From CBDDCX01 sp965226925 (lineage in GTDB: Bacteria; Gemmatimonadota; Gemmatimonadetes; Longimicrobiales; Gaopeijiaceae), in the NCBI GenBank assembly GCA_965226925.1, contig CBDDEN010000011.1, forward strand, positions 310,001-374,000: a stretch of 64,000 bases of DNA, given 5' to 3'. Within the stretch, counting starts at the first letter, position 1; every line of letters starts with the position of its first letter. Below are positions 37,971-46,446 of the stretch, one piece after another. The position numbers and the translations under genes were made by a program. The notes beneath the pieces are model-generated. The model saw nothing but the letters and a program-made list of their open reading frames with translations, did not search any database and was not told the DNA's origin.

Positions 37971-39542
37971 CTAGCGTGCAAAATCGATGGCCCGGGTTTC
38001 GCGGATGACGACGACCTTGATCTGACCCGGGTACTGCAGTTCACCTTCGATACGTCTCGCCACCGCCTCGGAGATCTGCGCCATCTCGTTGTCGGTGACC
38101 TTCTCGGGCTCCACCATGACCCGGATCTCGCGCCCTGCCTGAATGGCGAAGCAGCGCTCCACGCCGGGATGCTCCATTGCCAATTCCTCGAGCTTCTCCA
38201 GCCGCTTCACGTACCCCTCGAACATCTCTCTCCTGGCCCCGGGACGCGAACCGGAAATGGCATCGCCGGCCGTGACCAGGAAGGTCTCCGGAAAGTAGTG
38301 AGGCTCCTCGTCGTGGTGTGCCTTGATGGCGTTCAATACTATCTCGGACTCGCCGTGCTTCTTACAGAGGCGATAGCCGAGCTCGACGTGGGTGCCCTCG
38401 TGTTCGTGCGTCATGCCCTTCCCCACGTCGTGGAGCACTCCAGCGCGCTTCGTGGCCTGCACGTCCAATCCCATTTCGGCCGCCATGTTCCCCGCCAGCA
38501 GAGCCACCTCCTTGGCGTGCTGAAGCTGGTTCTGCCCATACGACGTCCTGAACTTGAGTCGGCCGAGGGTCTTCACGATCTCGGCGTGGACATTGTGGAT
38601 GCCCAGCTCGTAGAGCACCTCCTCGGCCGCCTCGACCATGGATTGCTCGACCTCTGTTCGACTCTTATCCACCATCTCTTCGATACGGCCCGGGTGGATT
38701 CGTCCGTCTTCGATGAGTCGCTGAAGCGCGATACGCGCCACCTCTCGGCGCACGGGATCGAACCCTGAGAGTACCACGGCCTCGGGGGTGTCGTCGATGA
38801 TGACGTCGATGCCCGTGGCTTGTTCGAACGAGCGGATGTTGCGTCCCTCACGGCCGATAATGCGGCCCTTCATCTCGTCCGAAGGGAGCTGAACCACGGA
38901 GACGGTCATCGCGGCGGTCTGGTCGGCCGCCATGCGTTGGATGGCGAGGCCCAAGATCTTCTTGGACTCGCGCTCAGCGTTGCGTTGGGCCTCGTCCTTG
39001 ATCTCGCGGAGGTCGTTAGCGGCCTCCGCCCTGGCTTCATCCTTCAGGGCCTCGACAAGCTGCTGCTTGGCCTCGGCGGCGGACGTGCCGGCGAGCGCCT
39101 CGAGCCTGTCGCGCACCTCCATTCGGGCGCGGTCCACCTCCGTGGCTTGCCGCTGGAGCTCGCTCTCCTGCTGCTCCAGCTCCCTGGCACGCTGTTCCTG
39201 GGCGGACTCCTTTTCGTTGAGCTTGTCGAATCGGCGATCCTGGGCATCCGCACGCTCCGCGAGGCGCTGCTCGGCGCGCTCGGTGTCCTCGCGGCGCCGC
39301 TGCTCCTCCTGCTCCCAAGACTCCCGGAGCTTGAAGACCTCTTCCTTGCCCTCGAGGACCTTGGTGGTACGGAGGTTGTCGGCCTCTTCCTGCGCCCGAG
39401 CCAGGATCCTCGAGGCCTCATCCTCGGCGGCCGCTTCAGCCCTCTTCCGGCGCGACTGCTCAATCAGACCGCGCCCGACATACCCCAAAGCCCCAAAGAG
39501 CAACGCTGCGGCGGCCGCCAGTCCGGTAACCAGCGGGTCCAT
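37971..39542 (-). CDS. rny: Ribonuclease Y
   Basis: This 523-residue membrane-anchored endoribonuclease starts mRNA decay. An N-terminal membrane segment (VTGLAAAAALLFGALGYVGR) is followed by a long charged coiled coil. A KH domain follows (GRIIGREGRNIRSFEQATGI), then an HD domain with GVLHDVGKGMTHE and AIKAHHDEEPHYFP, and the C-terminal region IQAGREIRVMVEPEKV. Full length. Confidence 0.95.
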   Translation of the reverse strand: MDPLVTGLAAAAALLFGALGYVGRGLIEQSRRKRAEAAAEDEASRILARAQEEADNLRTTKVLEGKEEVFKLRESWEQEEQRRREDTERAEQRLAERADAQDRRFDKLNEKESAQEQRARELEQQESELQRQATEVDRARMEVRDRLEALAGTSAAEAKQQLVEALKDEARAEAANDLREIKDEAQRNAERESKKILGLAIQRMAADQTAAMTVSVVQLPSDEMKGRIIGREGRNIRSFEQATGIDVIIDDTPEAVVLSGFDPVRREVARIALQRLIEDGRIHPGRIEEMVDKSRTEVEQSMVEAAEEVLYELGIHNVHAEIVKTLGRLKFRTSYGQNQLQHAKEVALLAGNMAAEMGLDVQATKRAGVLHDVGKGMTHEHEGTHVELGYRLCKKHGESEIVLNAIKAHHDEEPHYFPETFLVTAGDAISGSRPGARREMFEGYVKRLEKLEELAMEHPGVERCFAIQAGREIRVMVEPEKVTDNEMAQISEAVARRIEGELQYPGQIKVVVIRETRAIDFAR

Positions 39543-39559
39543 TATCTACTCCGAAAAAC

Positions 39560-39700
39560 AAACGCCGCCCAAAGAAGACGTCTGTACGGTGGGTGATGGC
39601 CAACTACAACAAGACAATAGAATTGCCATTCGGCGCCACGCAAGTTGACCGACCTTCAACGCACGTGCAGTCGGAGCGCCATCAGGGGACGTTTCGACCG
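39560..39700 (-). ncRNA. Possible structured RNA between zapA and rny
   Basis: The 167-bp gap between zapA and rny can fold on the minus strand into a long interrupted hairpin: GGCGC ... CACG-TGC-GTTGA-AGGTCGG-TCAAC-TTG-CGTG-GCGCC. A run TTTGTTTTTC follows near the rny start. In many bacteria 6S RNA lies directly after zapA, and the spacing would fit, but I cannot match the 6S consensus by eye. Could equally be an rny leader. Confidence 0.25.
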
Positions 39701-39709
39701 AATCGCGCG

Positions 39710-40006
39710 CTACTCGGGGGTAGCGGCGGTTTCCAGAGCTTCGGCGAGGCCGTCGACCGTGGACGCCATATCCGCGCCGGTTCGCTCCAGATGCTCTTTC
39801 GCCCGGAAAAACTCGTCGGTGATGGAAAGGGCTGCGAGAATAGCTGCCTTGTGTCCCTCGAGGAGGCCCACCTGCTTCTTGATGTCGTGAATCCGTTGGT
39901 CCACGTAGCGCGCGCAGCGCTTTGTGTACTCCGCCTCGGCGCTAGATCGTATCGTGTGCTCCTCTCCGGCGATCCGGACCGTCACCGACTCCTTGTCTGC
40001 GCTCAC
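39710..40006 (-). CDS. zapA: Cell division protein ZapA
   Basis: This 98-residue FtsZ-ring stabiliser has the N-terminal strand region VTVRIAGEEHTIRSSAEAEY, the following YVDQRIHDIKKQ, and a helical C-terminus ending with an acidic tail. It overlaps the upstream coiled-coil gene by 4 nt, implying joint expression. Length fits ZapA. Confidence 0.88.
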   Translation of the reverse strand: MSADKESVTVRIAGEEHTIRSSAEAEYTKRCARYVDQRIHDIKKQVGLLEGHKAAILAALSITDEFFRAKEHLERTGADMASTVDGLAEALETAATPE

Positions 40007-40317
40007 CTCTGCTCCTCCAGGAATCTGATCCGCGCCAACAGGCGCTCCACGCCCTCCCGGCCCTGATTCAGGCGGGCTCGAAGGTCACGATTCTCCTCTT
40101 CCAGAATACTGATCTGGTCGATCATCTCACGCGGGCTTCGCTCTCCCGACGTCACACCCCGGATCAACCCTTCGAGCTCCTCGCCCTGAGCCTCCATGCG
40201 GGCGACCTCCCCGCGCAGTCGCTCGATCTCGCCCACGGCCACGCCGACGGCGGCCTCGATTCGTTTGAGGGCGGCGGCCGGCGTGACCTTTGCTTTCTCA
40301 GATGCGTTGTTCGACAC
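40003..40317 (-). CDS. Small coiled-coil protein (ZapB-like position)
   Basis: This protein of about 104 residues is almost wholly predicted coiled coil (ALKRIEAAVGVAVGEIERLR; EMIDQISILEEENRDLRARL). It starts at GTG 40317 (VSNNASEKAK), overlapping the pheT end by 20 nt. No enzymatic motif is present. Its place directly before zapA and the heptad pattern suggest a ZapB-like or septum-associated partner; this is inference from context. Confidence 0.7.
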   Translation of the reverse strand: MSNNASEKAKVTPAAALKRIEAAVGVAVGEIERLRGEVARMEAQGEELEGLIRGVTSGERSPREMIDQISILEEENRDLRARLNQGREGVERLLARIRFLEEQR

Positions 40318-42754
40318 CGAGGTCCTCCACGAGTCTCTTGATGACCTGCCCGACCACCTCGTCCACCTCATTGTCGGTCAGCGTCCGGTCCCACGCCTGA
40401 AGGCGCAGACGGAACGCGAGCGAACGTTCGGACTCTCCCACGCCCTCGCCCCGATACACATCGAAGATGGTGACTCCTTCGAGCAGCGCGCCAGCCGAGG
40501 CGCGAATGCACTCGACCACGGAGTCGGCCGAAACGTCGTGCGGGACGAGAAGAGCCAGATCCCGATCCACCCCGGGAAACTGCGGCAGAGGCTGGAACGT
40601 GGGCGCCCCTTTGAGCCGCGGCTCGCTGGGCAAGCGGAGCTCCATGGCCCACACTGGTCCCGCCCACGCAGGAGCATCGATCCGGTCGGGCCGGATCTGT
40701 CCAGCCGACCCGATCGACGCGCCGGACGACAGCGAGATGGCCGCCATCGTGGAAGGCACGAATAGCCTCAGGTCGGAAGCTCCCGAGGCTCCTCCGGGGT
40801 GCGACTCTTCCCCGGCCGCTTGCTCCTTAGCGCTCGGGTCAACCGATGCGCCTTCCCAACCCGACTCGGCCAACGCTTCCTCGACGAGTCCTTTCAACGT
40901 CCAGACGTCGACCGGCGCAACCTCCTCCGACCAATGGGCCGGCCGTTGGCGACCCGTGATGGTCAACGCGACGTGAAGATCCTCTCGTGGCGCATTCCCC
41001 GGGCCGCACGAGTGAAAGACGGTGCCGATCTCGAACAGGCGCACGTCTCGGGCACCGCGGGCGAAGTTGTACTCCACCCGCCGCAGTAGCGCGGGCAGTA
41101 TCGCGCCGCGAAGGTGACTCTCTTCTCTGGAGATGGGGTTGTTGAGCTCCACGTCGCCCTCGGCCTCGGGAGCGAACGCGGGATTCGTGGCCTCCAAGAG
41201 CCCCGCACCCGCAAGCGCCCGCCTGAGGTTGTCCTCGAGCTGGAAAAGCGGGTCGTCGGGTACGGTCGTCGGCCGAGCAGCGCCGAGATCGTCAGGAAAG
41301 TTGTCGTACCCGTGCGTCCGTGCGATCTCCTCGATCAGGTCGACCTCGCGGGTCACGTCGTAGCTTCTGTAGCCCGGCACCGTCACGCTGAGCTCGTCCT
41401 CGCCGGTCGCGTCTAAGCCGAACCCGAGCGGCTTGAGAAGACCCGCAATCTTCTCCGCGCCCAGCGAAACCCCCAAGACGTGGGAGACCCTGGACAACCG
41501 GAGCGTCACGACGGAGGGCTTCCACGGACGCGGCAGCACTTCGAGAATCGGCCCGTCCACGTCGCCACCCGCAGTAGCCAGGATGACTTCGAGAGCCCTC
41601 TTCACCGCGGGGAGGTGGCCTTCGGGGTCGACTCCCCTTTCGAAGCGATAGCTGGCATCCGTAGAGATGCCCAGGGCCTTCCGAGTCCTCCGGATGGACG
41701 TGGGCTCGAAGAGGGCGCACTCGAGCAGGATCTCCTCGGTATCCTCGGTTACCGAGGAGTGGAGCCCGCCCATGATGCCACCGATGTCGTGTGAAACGGA
41801 GGCGTCGCAAATCAGCAGCATCTCGGAGTCGAACTCGTGCTCTAACCCGTCCAGCGTCTGCATCTTCTCTCCGGCCGTCGCCTTCCGCACGACGAGTCTC
41901 GACTCGTCGAGCTTCGCGAGGTCGTAAGCGTGCATCGGGTTGCCCATCTCGAGCATCACGTAGTTGGTAGCGTCCACCACGTTGTTGATGGGCTGTTGCC
42001 CCACGGCTCGCAGTCTCTGTGCGAGCCAGTCCGGGGAGGGGCCGACCTCGACGCCGCGAACGATCACTCCCAGGAATCGGTGGCAGAGTTCGGGTTCTTC
42101 GATGCGGATGCCGACCTCGGCGTGCGTGACCTCCAACTCGGCGGTCTTTACGTCGAGATCGAGATTCGGGGCACCCGGGACGGCCGGAAGTACGATTCCC
42201 TCCACCCCGCCGGGAGCCACCTCTCTGGCAACCCCTACGTGAGAGAGCCAATCGCCCCTGTTGGCCGTCACTTCGACATCGAGCCGTACGTCGTCGAGGG
42301 CGAGTGCCTCCATGAGGGGCTGCCCCAACGCAACCGCGCCGGTCAGGTGCATGATGCCCGACTGGTCCCGGCCCAGGCCGAGCTCTTTCTCGGAGCAAAG
42401 CATCCCGTTGGAATACTCGCCGCGGATCTTGGCCCGCCTCAGCGTGAAATCGCCCGGCAGGGTCACCCCGACGCCGGCAAAGGGGTAATAGCCCCCCTCG
42501 TGGATGATCGGAGCCCCACACACGACCTGGATGGTCTCCGCTCCGTTGTTCACTTCGCAGAGCGACAGCCGGTCGGCATTGGGGTGCTGGCGTACGGACT
42601 CCACCCTGGCAACGACGACGTCTTCGAGGCCCGCGCCGAGGTACTCCGTACCCTCCACCGGGGCTCCCCGGTTGGCGAGATGTTCCGCCACTTCTTCGAC
42701 GTCCAACTCCAAGCCAGGCGCCATGGCCTTGAGCCATGCGAACGAGATGTTCAT
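40298..42754 (-). CDS. pheT: Phenylalanyl-tRNA synthetase beta subunit
   Basis: The 818-residue beta chain has the tRNA-binding OB domain at residues 40-150 (VVARVESVRQHPNADRLSLC), then B3/B4 editing domains (INNVVDATNYVMLEMGNPMH; SYRFERGVDPEG) and B5 (LLKPLGFGLDATGEDELSVT). The catalytic-like core and C-terminal anticodon-binding FDX domain (PGVDRDLALLVP; SERSLAFRLRLQAWDRTLTD) follow. The start ATG 42754 overlaps the pheS stop by ATGA. A variable insert rich in glycine and serine lies before the FDX domain. Confidence 0.95.
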   Translation of the reverse strand: MNISFAWLKAMAPGLELDVEEVAEHLANRGAPVEGTEYLGAGLEDVVVARVESVRQHPNADRLSLCEVNNGAETIQVVCGAPIIHEGGYYPFAGVGVTLPGDFTLRRAKIRGEYSNGMLCSEKELGLGRDQSGIMHLTGAVALGQPLMEALALDDVRLDVEVTANRGDWLSHVGVAREVAPGGVEGIVLPAVPGAPNLDLDVKTAELEVTHAEVGIRIEEPELCHRFLGVIVRGVEVGPSPDWLAQRLRAVGQQPINNVVDATNYVMLEMGNPMHAYDLAKLDESRLVVRKATAGEKMQTLDGLEHEFDSEMLLICDASVSHDIGGIMGGLHSSVTEDTEEILLECALFEPTSIRRTRKALGISTDASYRFERGVDPEGHLPAVKRALEVILATAGGDVDGPILEVLPRPWKPSVVTLRLSRVSHVLGVSLGAEKIAGLLKPLGFGLDATGEDELSVTVPGYRSYDVTREVDLIEEIARTHGYDNFPDDLGAARPTTVPDDPLFQLEDNLRRALAGAGLLEATNPAFAPEAEGDVELNNPISREESHLRGAILPALLRRVEYNFARGARDVRLFEIGTVFHSCGPGNAPREDLHVALTITGRQRPAHWSEEVAPVDVWTLKGLVEEALAESGWEGASVDPSAKEQAAGEESHPGGASGASDLRLFVPSTMAAISLSSGASIGSAGQIRPDRIDAPAWAGPVWAMELRLPSEPRLKGAPTFQPLPQFPGVDRDLALLVPHDVSADSVVECIRASAGALLEGVTIFDVYRGEGVGESERSLAFRLRLQAWDRTLTDNEVDEVVGQVIKRLVEDLGVEQRI

Positions 42755-43794
42755 GAGGCTCCTCCCCGCGCGAACTGGGACAGGAACCGGACGTCGTTTT
42801 CGAAGAACAGCCGGAGATCCGGCACGCCATACTTCAAGAGGGCGATCCGGGCCGGCCCCATGCCGAATGCGAAGCCCGTGTACCGTTCCGCGTCGTATCC
42901 CACGTTTTCGAGCACGTTCGGGTCGACCATGCCAGCACCCATGATCTCGATCCAATCGGACTCGACCCTCGTGCCGTCCTTCATGGTGAGCTGACGTTTC
43001 ACGTCGACTTCGGCACTGGGCTCGGTGAACGGAAAGTACGACGGGCGGAACCGGACCTTGGTCCCGGGACCCCAGAACCGACGCGCGAACTCGGCCAGCG
43101 TCGCCTTGAAGTCCACGAACGTTATGCCCTCGTCCACCACCAAGCCCTCGATCTGCGCGAACGCGGGGGTGTGTGTAGCGTCGTACGAGTCCCGCCGGTA
43201 GACCATGCCGGGAGCGAGAATCCGGATGGGAGGCGGATAGTGTTCCATGACCCGCACCTGCACCGGAGACGTGTGGCTACGGAGGAGCACGGAGTCCTTC
43301 AGATATAGAGTGTCCTGCTCATCGGCCGCCGGATGATCGAGCGGCGTGTTCAGGGCAACGAAGTTGTACCACTCCGTGTCGGCCTCGGGACCTCGAGCGC
43401 GCACGAACCCCAATGCCCGAAAGATCTGCCAGATCTCGTCCACGACCTGGTTCACCGGATGGATGCCCCCCTTCCAACGGGCCCGCCCGGGCAGCGTGAG
43501 ATCCTCTCGAAGACCGGTGGGGGCATTCTCTCCCATCACGGCGCGCTCTCGCCCCTCGAGCGCCTCCTGAAGAGCTTCCTTCACACGATTGGCCTCGGCC
43601 CCCACGGAGGGCCGCTCAGCTACGTCGAGCCCACCCAGTCCACGGAGGAGCGCCGAGATGCGTCCCTCCTTCCGGCCCAGATAGGCGATGCGAAGCTCCT
43701 CGAGGGAATCCGAGCCGCCGGCCGCCTCGATCGCGGCCAGAGCCTCGGCCTCGAGAGCCCTCAGCGTATCGATCAGTGAGTTAGAATCACTCAT
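42751..43794 (-). CDS. pheS: Phenylalanyl-tRNA synthetase alpha subunit
   Basis: The 347-residue class II synthetase has an N-terminal coiled-coil arm and motif 2 (GMVYRRDSYDATHTPAFAQI) with a substrate loop. Motif 3 is in the region YTGFAFGMGPARIALLKYGV. FRPSYFPFTEPSAEVDV is the typical phenylalanine-binding segment. It works as an alpha2-beta2 tetramer with PheT, coupled by a 4-nt overlap. Confidence 0.96.
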   Translation of the reverse strand: MSDSNSLIDTLRALEAEALAAIEAAGGSDSLEELRIAYLGRKEGRISALLRGLGGLDVAERPSVGAEANRVKEALQEALEGRERAVMGENAPTGLREDLTLPGRARWKGGIHPVNQVVDEIWQIFRALGFVRARGPEADTEWYNFVALNTPLDHPAADEQDTLYLKDSVLLRSHTSPVQVRVMEHYPPPIRILAPGMVYRRDSYDATHTPAFAQIEGLVVDEGITFVDFKATLAEFARRFWGPGTKVRFRPSYFPFTEPSAEVDVKRQLTMKDGTRVESDWIEIMGAGMVDPNVLENVGYDAERYTGFAFGMGPARIALLKYGVPDLRLFFENDVRFLSQFARGGAS

Positions 43795-43863
43795 ATACGA
43801 ATACGTTCACCTCGGTTGAGGGCAACAACTTACGCTGGCCATACCTATAGCCGTCAATAGCAA

Positions 43864-43895
43864 AGGGCCCCGCGACAGAAACGTCGCGAAGCCCC
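43864..43895 (-). terminator. Likely terminator after rplT
   Basis: On the minus strand GGGGCTT-CGCGAC-GTTTCT-GTCGCG-GGGCCC is followed by TTTGC. The perfect 6-bp core is extended by a G/C-rich outer stem. It lies 31 bp after the rplT stop and before pheS, fitting partial termination between the infC operon and pheST. The T tract is short. Confidence 0.55.
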
Positions 43896-43925
43896 CGCCG
43901 AACCGTGGCCGTAAAGGGACGGCTG

Positions 43926-44288
43926 CTACCCAGCCTCGAGCCCCGCTTTGGCCCGGTCCGCCAAGGCCGTAAAGGCCTCCGGACTGCGCACGGCGAGGTC
44001 CGCCAGCGCTTTGCGATCCAGGTCGATCCCGGCACACTTGAGTCCGTTCATGAACCGAGAGTAGGAAAGCTCATTCTCGCGGGCGGCGGCGTTGATCCGG
44101 GTGATCCAGAGGCGCCTGAACGTGCGCTTCTTGTTCTTCCTGTCCCGATACGCGTACTCCCACCCCCTCTCCACCGCATCCTTCGCGGTGCGATAGAGGT
44201 TCTTGCGGCCACCGAAGTATCCCTTGGCAGCCTTTAAGATCTTCTTTTTCCGCTTGTTACGAGCCGGAGATGATGTCGCTCTTGGCAT
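43926..44288 (-). CDS. rplT: Ribosomal protein L20
   Basis: This 120-residue basic helical protein (KILKAAKGYFGGRKNLYRTA; RDRKNKKRTFRRLWITRINA) belongs to the large subunit. It is the last gene of infC-rpmI-rplT. In several phyla L20 represses this operon by binding its leader; the leader here has an attenuator-like hairpin. Confidence 0.97.
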   Translation of the reverse strand: MPRATSSPARNKRKKKILKAAKGYFGGRKNLYRTAKDAVERGWEYAYRDRKNKKRTFRRLWITRINAAARENELSYSRFMNGLKCAGIDLDRKALADLAVRSPEAFTALADRAKAGLEAG

Positions 44289-44306
44289 CGGGCCCTCTCC
44301 TTTCGC

Positions 44307-44504
44307 CTACGACCCCGGCAGGAGTCGCTTCATGCGCTTCTCGTCGGCCTTGCTCACCAAGGTCGCGGTACGGAGACGGCGCTTTCTTTTCTGTGATTTC
44401 TTCGTGAGGATGTGGCTCTTGTTCGCCCGCATCCGCCGGATCTTGCCAGATCCGGTCCGGCGGAGACGCTTGGCCGCACCTCGGTTGGTTTTCATTTTCG
44501 GCAT
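44307..44504 (-). CDS. rpmI: Ribosomal protein L35
   Basis: This 65-residue L35 (MPKMKTNRGAAKRLRRTGSG then KIRRMRANKSHILTKKSQKR) starts at ATG 44504. The longer frame upstream to 44549 lacks similarity. It lies between infC (45 bp upstream) and rplT (18 bp downstream), the universal order. Confidence 0.96.
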   Translation of the reverse strand: MPKMKTNRGAAKRLRRTGSGKIRRMRANKSHILTKKSQKRKRRLRTATLVSKADEKRMKRLLPGS

Positions 44505-44549
44505 TTCATCTACTCCGTTGGGGCCCGTGGGCGGGTCCCCCATGACCAA

Positions 44550-45080
44550 TCACTTGAGGGGACCCAGGACCATCGACATGATCCGCCCCTCGAAACTCGG
44601 CAGGGACTCAACCTTCCCCACGTCCTCCAAGTCCTCGGTGACGCGCAGAAGAACGTCACGCCCCAACTCGGGGTGCGTCACTTGCCGTCCCCGAAACATC
44701 ATCGTCAGCTTGACCTTGTTCCCTTCAGTCAGGAACCGCCGAGCATGACGCACCTTGAAATCGTAGTCGTGATCTTCGATTCCCGGGCGAAACTTCACCT
44801 CTTTTACCTGCACGTGGTGTTGTTTCTTCTTCGCTTCCTTGGCCGCCCGCTGTGCTTCGTACCTGTGCTTCCCATAGTCCATCAGTTTGCACACCGGCGG
44901 CCGTGCATCAGGAGCGACTTCCACCACATCCAGGCCCTTGCTTTGCGCTAGCTCCCGGGCTTCTTCGATGGAGACGATTCCTACTTGGCCTCCCTCGTCG
45001 TCGATCAATCGGACAGGACTGATCCGGATCTGATCGTTAATACGAACTCGTTGCTCTGCGATCTCGCTCTCCTCCACCAC
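44550..45080 (-). CDS. infC: Translation initiation factor IF-3
   Basis: This 176-residue IF-3 has an N-terminal domain (RVRINDQIRISPVRLIDDEG) and a linker (VCKLMDYGKHRYEAQRAAKE). The C-terminal domain has KEVKFRPGIEDHDYDFKVRH and MFRGRQVTHPELGRD. The start is GTG 45080 or the adjacent GTG 45077; a non-ATG start is common in infC and linked to self-control. Confidence 0.95.
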   Translation of the reverse strand: MVEESEIAEQRVRINDQIRISPVRLIDDEGGQVGIVSIEEARELAQSKGLDVVEVAPDARPPVCKLMDYGKHRYEAQRAAKEAKKKQHHVQVKEVKFRPGIEDHDYDFKVRHARRFLTEGNKVKLTMMFRGRQVTHPELGRDVLLRVTEDLEDVGKVESLPSFEGRIMSMVLGPLK

Positions 45081-45123
45081 GGTGTACGAAGCCTGGGCCT
45101 TGGAATCCCCGGCTCACCCACAA

Positions 45124-45148
45124 CAAAAAAGCCCGGATTTCTCCGGGC
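45124..45148 (-). terminator. Intrinsic terminator / attenuator in infC leader
   Basis: On the minus strand GCCCGGA-GAAA-TCCGGGC is followed directly by TTTTTTG, a textbook intrinsic terminator with a GNRA-like tetraloop. It ends only about 44 nt before the infC start, and no gene lies closely upstream on that strand (the DinB gene ends at 45615). It is therefore more likely an attenuator of infC-rpmI-rplT than the end of another unit. Confidence 0.8.
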
Positions 45149-45518
45149 CACAAGGGAGACGGAGTGCCGGAGCATGGCGCTCCGCATTCATCCGCTCTCA
45201 TGGACCCGGCGGTATCCACATCGTACGTGGAACCGAAAGGTGGAGCCGCTCGCGAGCGACTCACTTTCGATTTTTCACTGTCCCGAAGGCGCCAGGACCC
45301 TACAAAGATCATCGAGACGCGGAGGTCCGTCAAGGTGGCGAACGGCCTGGAAACCACGGGGATTCCGGTCGGACTGGCAGGTGCTACACGCACGTCCTAC
45401 CCTAGCCATTCCAGAGCTACCTCACATCGCGGAGAATTGGGCGATGAAGGCAGTCTGACCCCGTGATCTGGGACGAACGTAACCACTCGCCTGGCCCTCG
45501 GGCGCTTGTGGGTGAGCC
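45149..45518. other. Intergenic region upstream of infC leader
   Basis: No convincing gene is seen on either strand over about 370 bp. It should hold the promoter of the infC operon on the minus strand. Confidence 0.45.
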
Positions 45519-45599
45519 CAGGATTCCGAAGACTCCGGCAACGAGCTCATCCTCGTGCAGAACTTCTTCGAGGAAGTCAAGGCGCGGGTAGGCAACTAG
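45519..45599 (+). pseudogene. C-terminal remnant of an unknown protein
   Basis: The plus strand reads QDSEDSGNELILVQNFFEEV and KARVGN before TAG 45597-45599, a natural-looking protein end. It resembles the tails of TolB/WD40-like repeat proteins seen in related genomes, but the match rests on a few residues and the rest of the gene is absent. Confidence 0.3.
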
Positions 45600-45614
45600 G
45601 AAGTCGCCCAGCCC

Positions 45615-46160
45615 TTACATCGACCAGGGCGGCACCACGTGGTTCATGCGCGCATAAGCGATCGACTGCCCCAAGTGCTCGTTCATATGCGTGATGAGCT
45701 GAAGCAGCACCGCCCAGCGACCGACGTCCCGCCCGTATAGCCGAGTCTCATCCTCCAGGTCGATGGCCGACATATGTGCCGCCACGCGCCTGACGTGCTC
45801 CATCGACTCCGCCAGAATCGCCACCGCCTGCTCCTTGTCGGTCACGCCTTCTTCCCAACTGTCGTACTCCGCAGCCCCTATCGGCGAATCCACTCCCAGC
45901 GCGATCTCCGGGTAGTAGTAGTTGTAGCGGGCAATGTGCATGTACACCCGCACAACCGACGCCACCCCCTCCATCGGAGTCCACTCGTACGTCGACTCCG
46001 GCATCGCCTTTGCCAGAGAAACGAGCTTGTCCGCCGACGCCCCGAACTGCCCCTCGAATTCCACCAGGAAGTTGGGAGGCGTTCTTTGCGCGAAAACGCC
46101 GGGCGCAGCAATGGCAGTGAGAGCCGAGACCAGCAGAACCGTACGAACGATGCGCATCAT
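45615..46160 (-). CDS. DinB-family protein with signal peptide
   Basis: This 181-residue protein has a signal peptide (MMRIVRTVLLVSALTAIAAP, cleavage near VFAQ) and a four-helix DinB-like domain. The usual histidine metal ligands are at the start of helix 2 (VYMHIARYNY) and helix 4 (LLQLITHMNEHLGQSIAYAR). An exported DinB protein is likely a metal-dependent transferase-fold protein of unknown substrate; thiol-linked DinB proteins work with bacillithiol in Firmicutes, and bshA is in this window (link speculative). Start ATG 46160. Confidence 0.82.
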   Translation of the reverse strand: MMRIVRTVLLVSALTAIAAPGVFAQRTPPNFLVEFEGQFGASADKLVSLAKAMPESTYEWTPMEGVASVVRVYMHIARYNYYYPEIALGVDSPIGAAEYDSWEEGVTDKEQAVAILAESMEHVRRVAAHMSAIDLEDETRLYGRDVGRWAVLLQLITHMNEHLGQSIAYARMNHVVPPWSM

Positions 46161-46331
46161 GAAGCTCCAGTCGAGACGGGATGAGTCGTGGCGAGAATAT
46201 ACAGCCACAAGCCCGGGACGGTGAAGTTTTTCGGGTGTGGCGGTGCGGGGCCGCCCAAAGTGAGGGCCGTGGGAAGTGAGCATCGGACCGTCTGCCGGGG
46301 GGATGAGCGGGGCCGACGGGCCCGTGACCAG

Positions 46332-46440
46332 GGGAGGTCGTGCGGTCCCGGAGCGAGCGTCTAGAAGGGGGGAAAGGCGGCGGAACGGATGCGGGGAGGC
46401 CCCCCGGATAGCAGCGAGCGAAGGGACCGCACGACCTCCC
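46332..46440. repeat. 18-bp perfect inverted repeat spanning 109 bp
   Basis: GGGAGGTCGTGCGGTCCC at 46332-46349 is exactly complementary to 46423-46440, with a 73-nt G-rich loop carrying GAGCGAGCG and GCGAGCGAA next to the arms. It ends 6 bp before the thrS stop. Possible roles are a thrS terminator structure, a MITE-like miniature element or a structured RNA. No T tract. Confidence 0.7.
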
Positions 46441-46446
46441 ACACCG

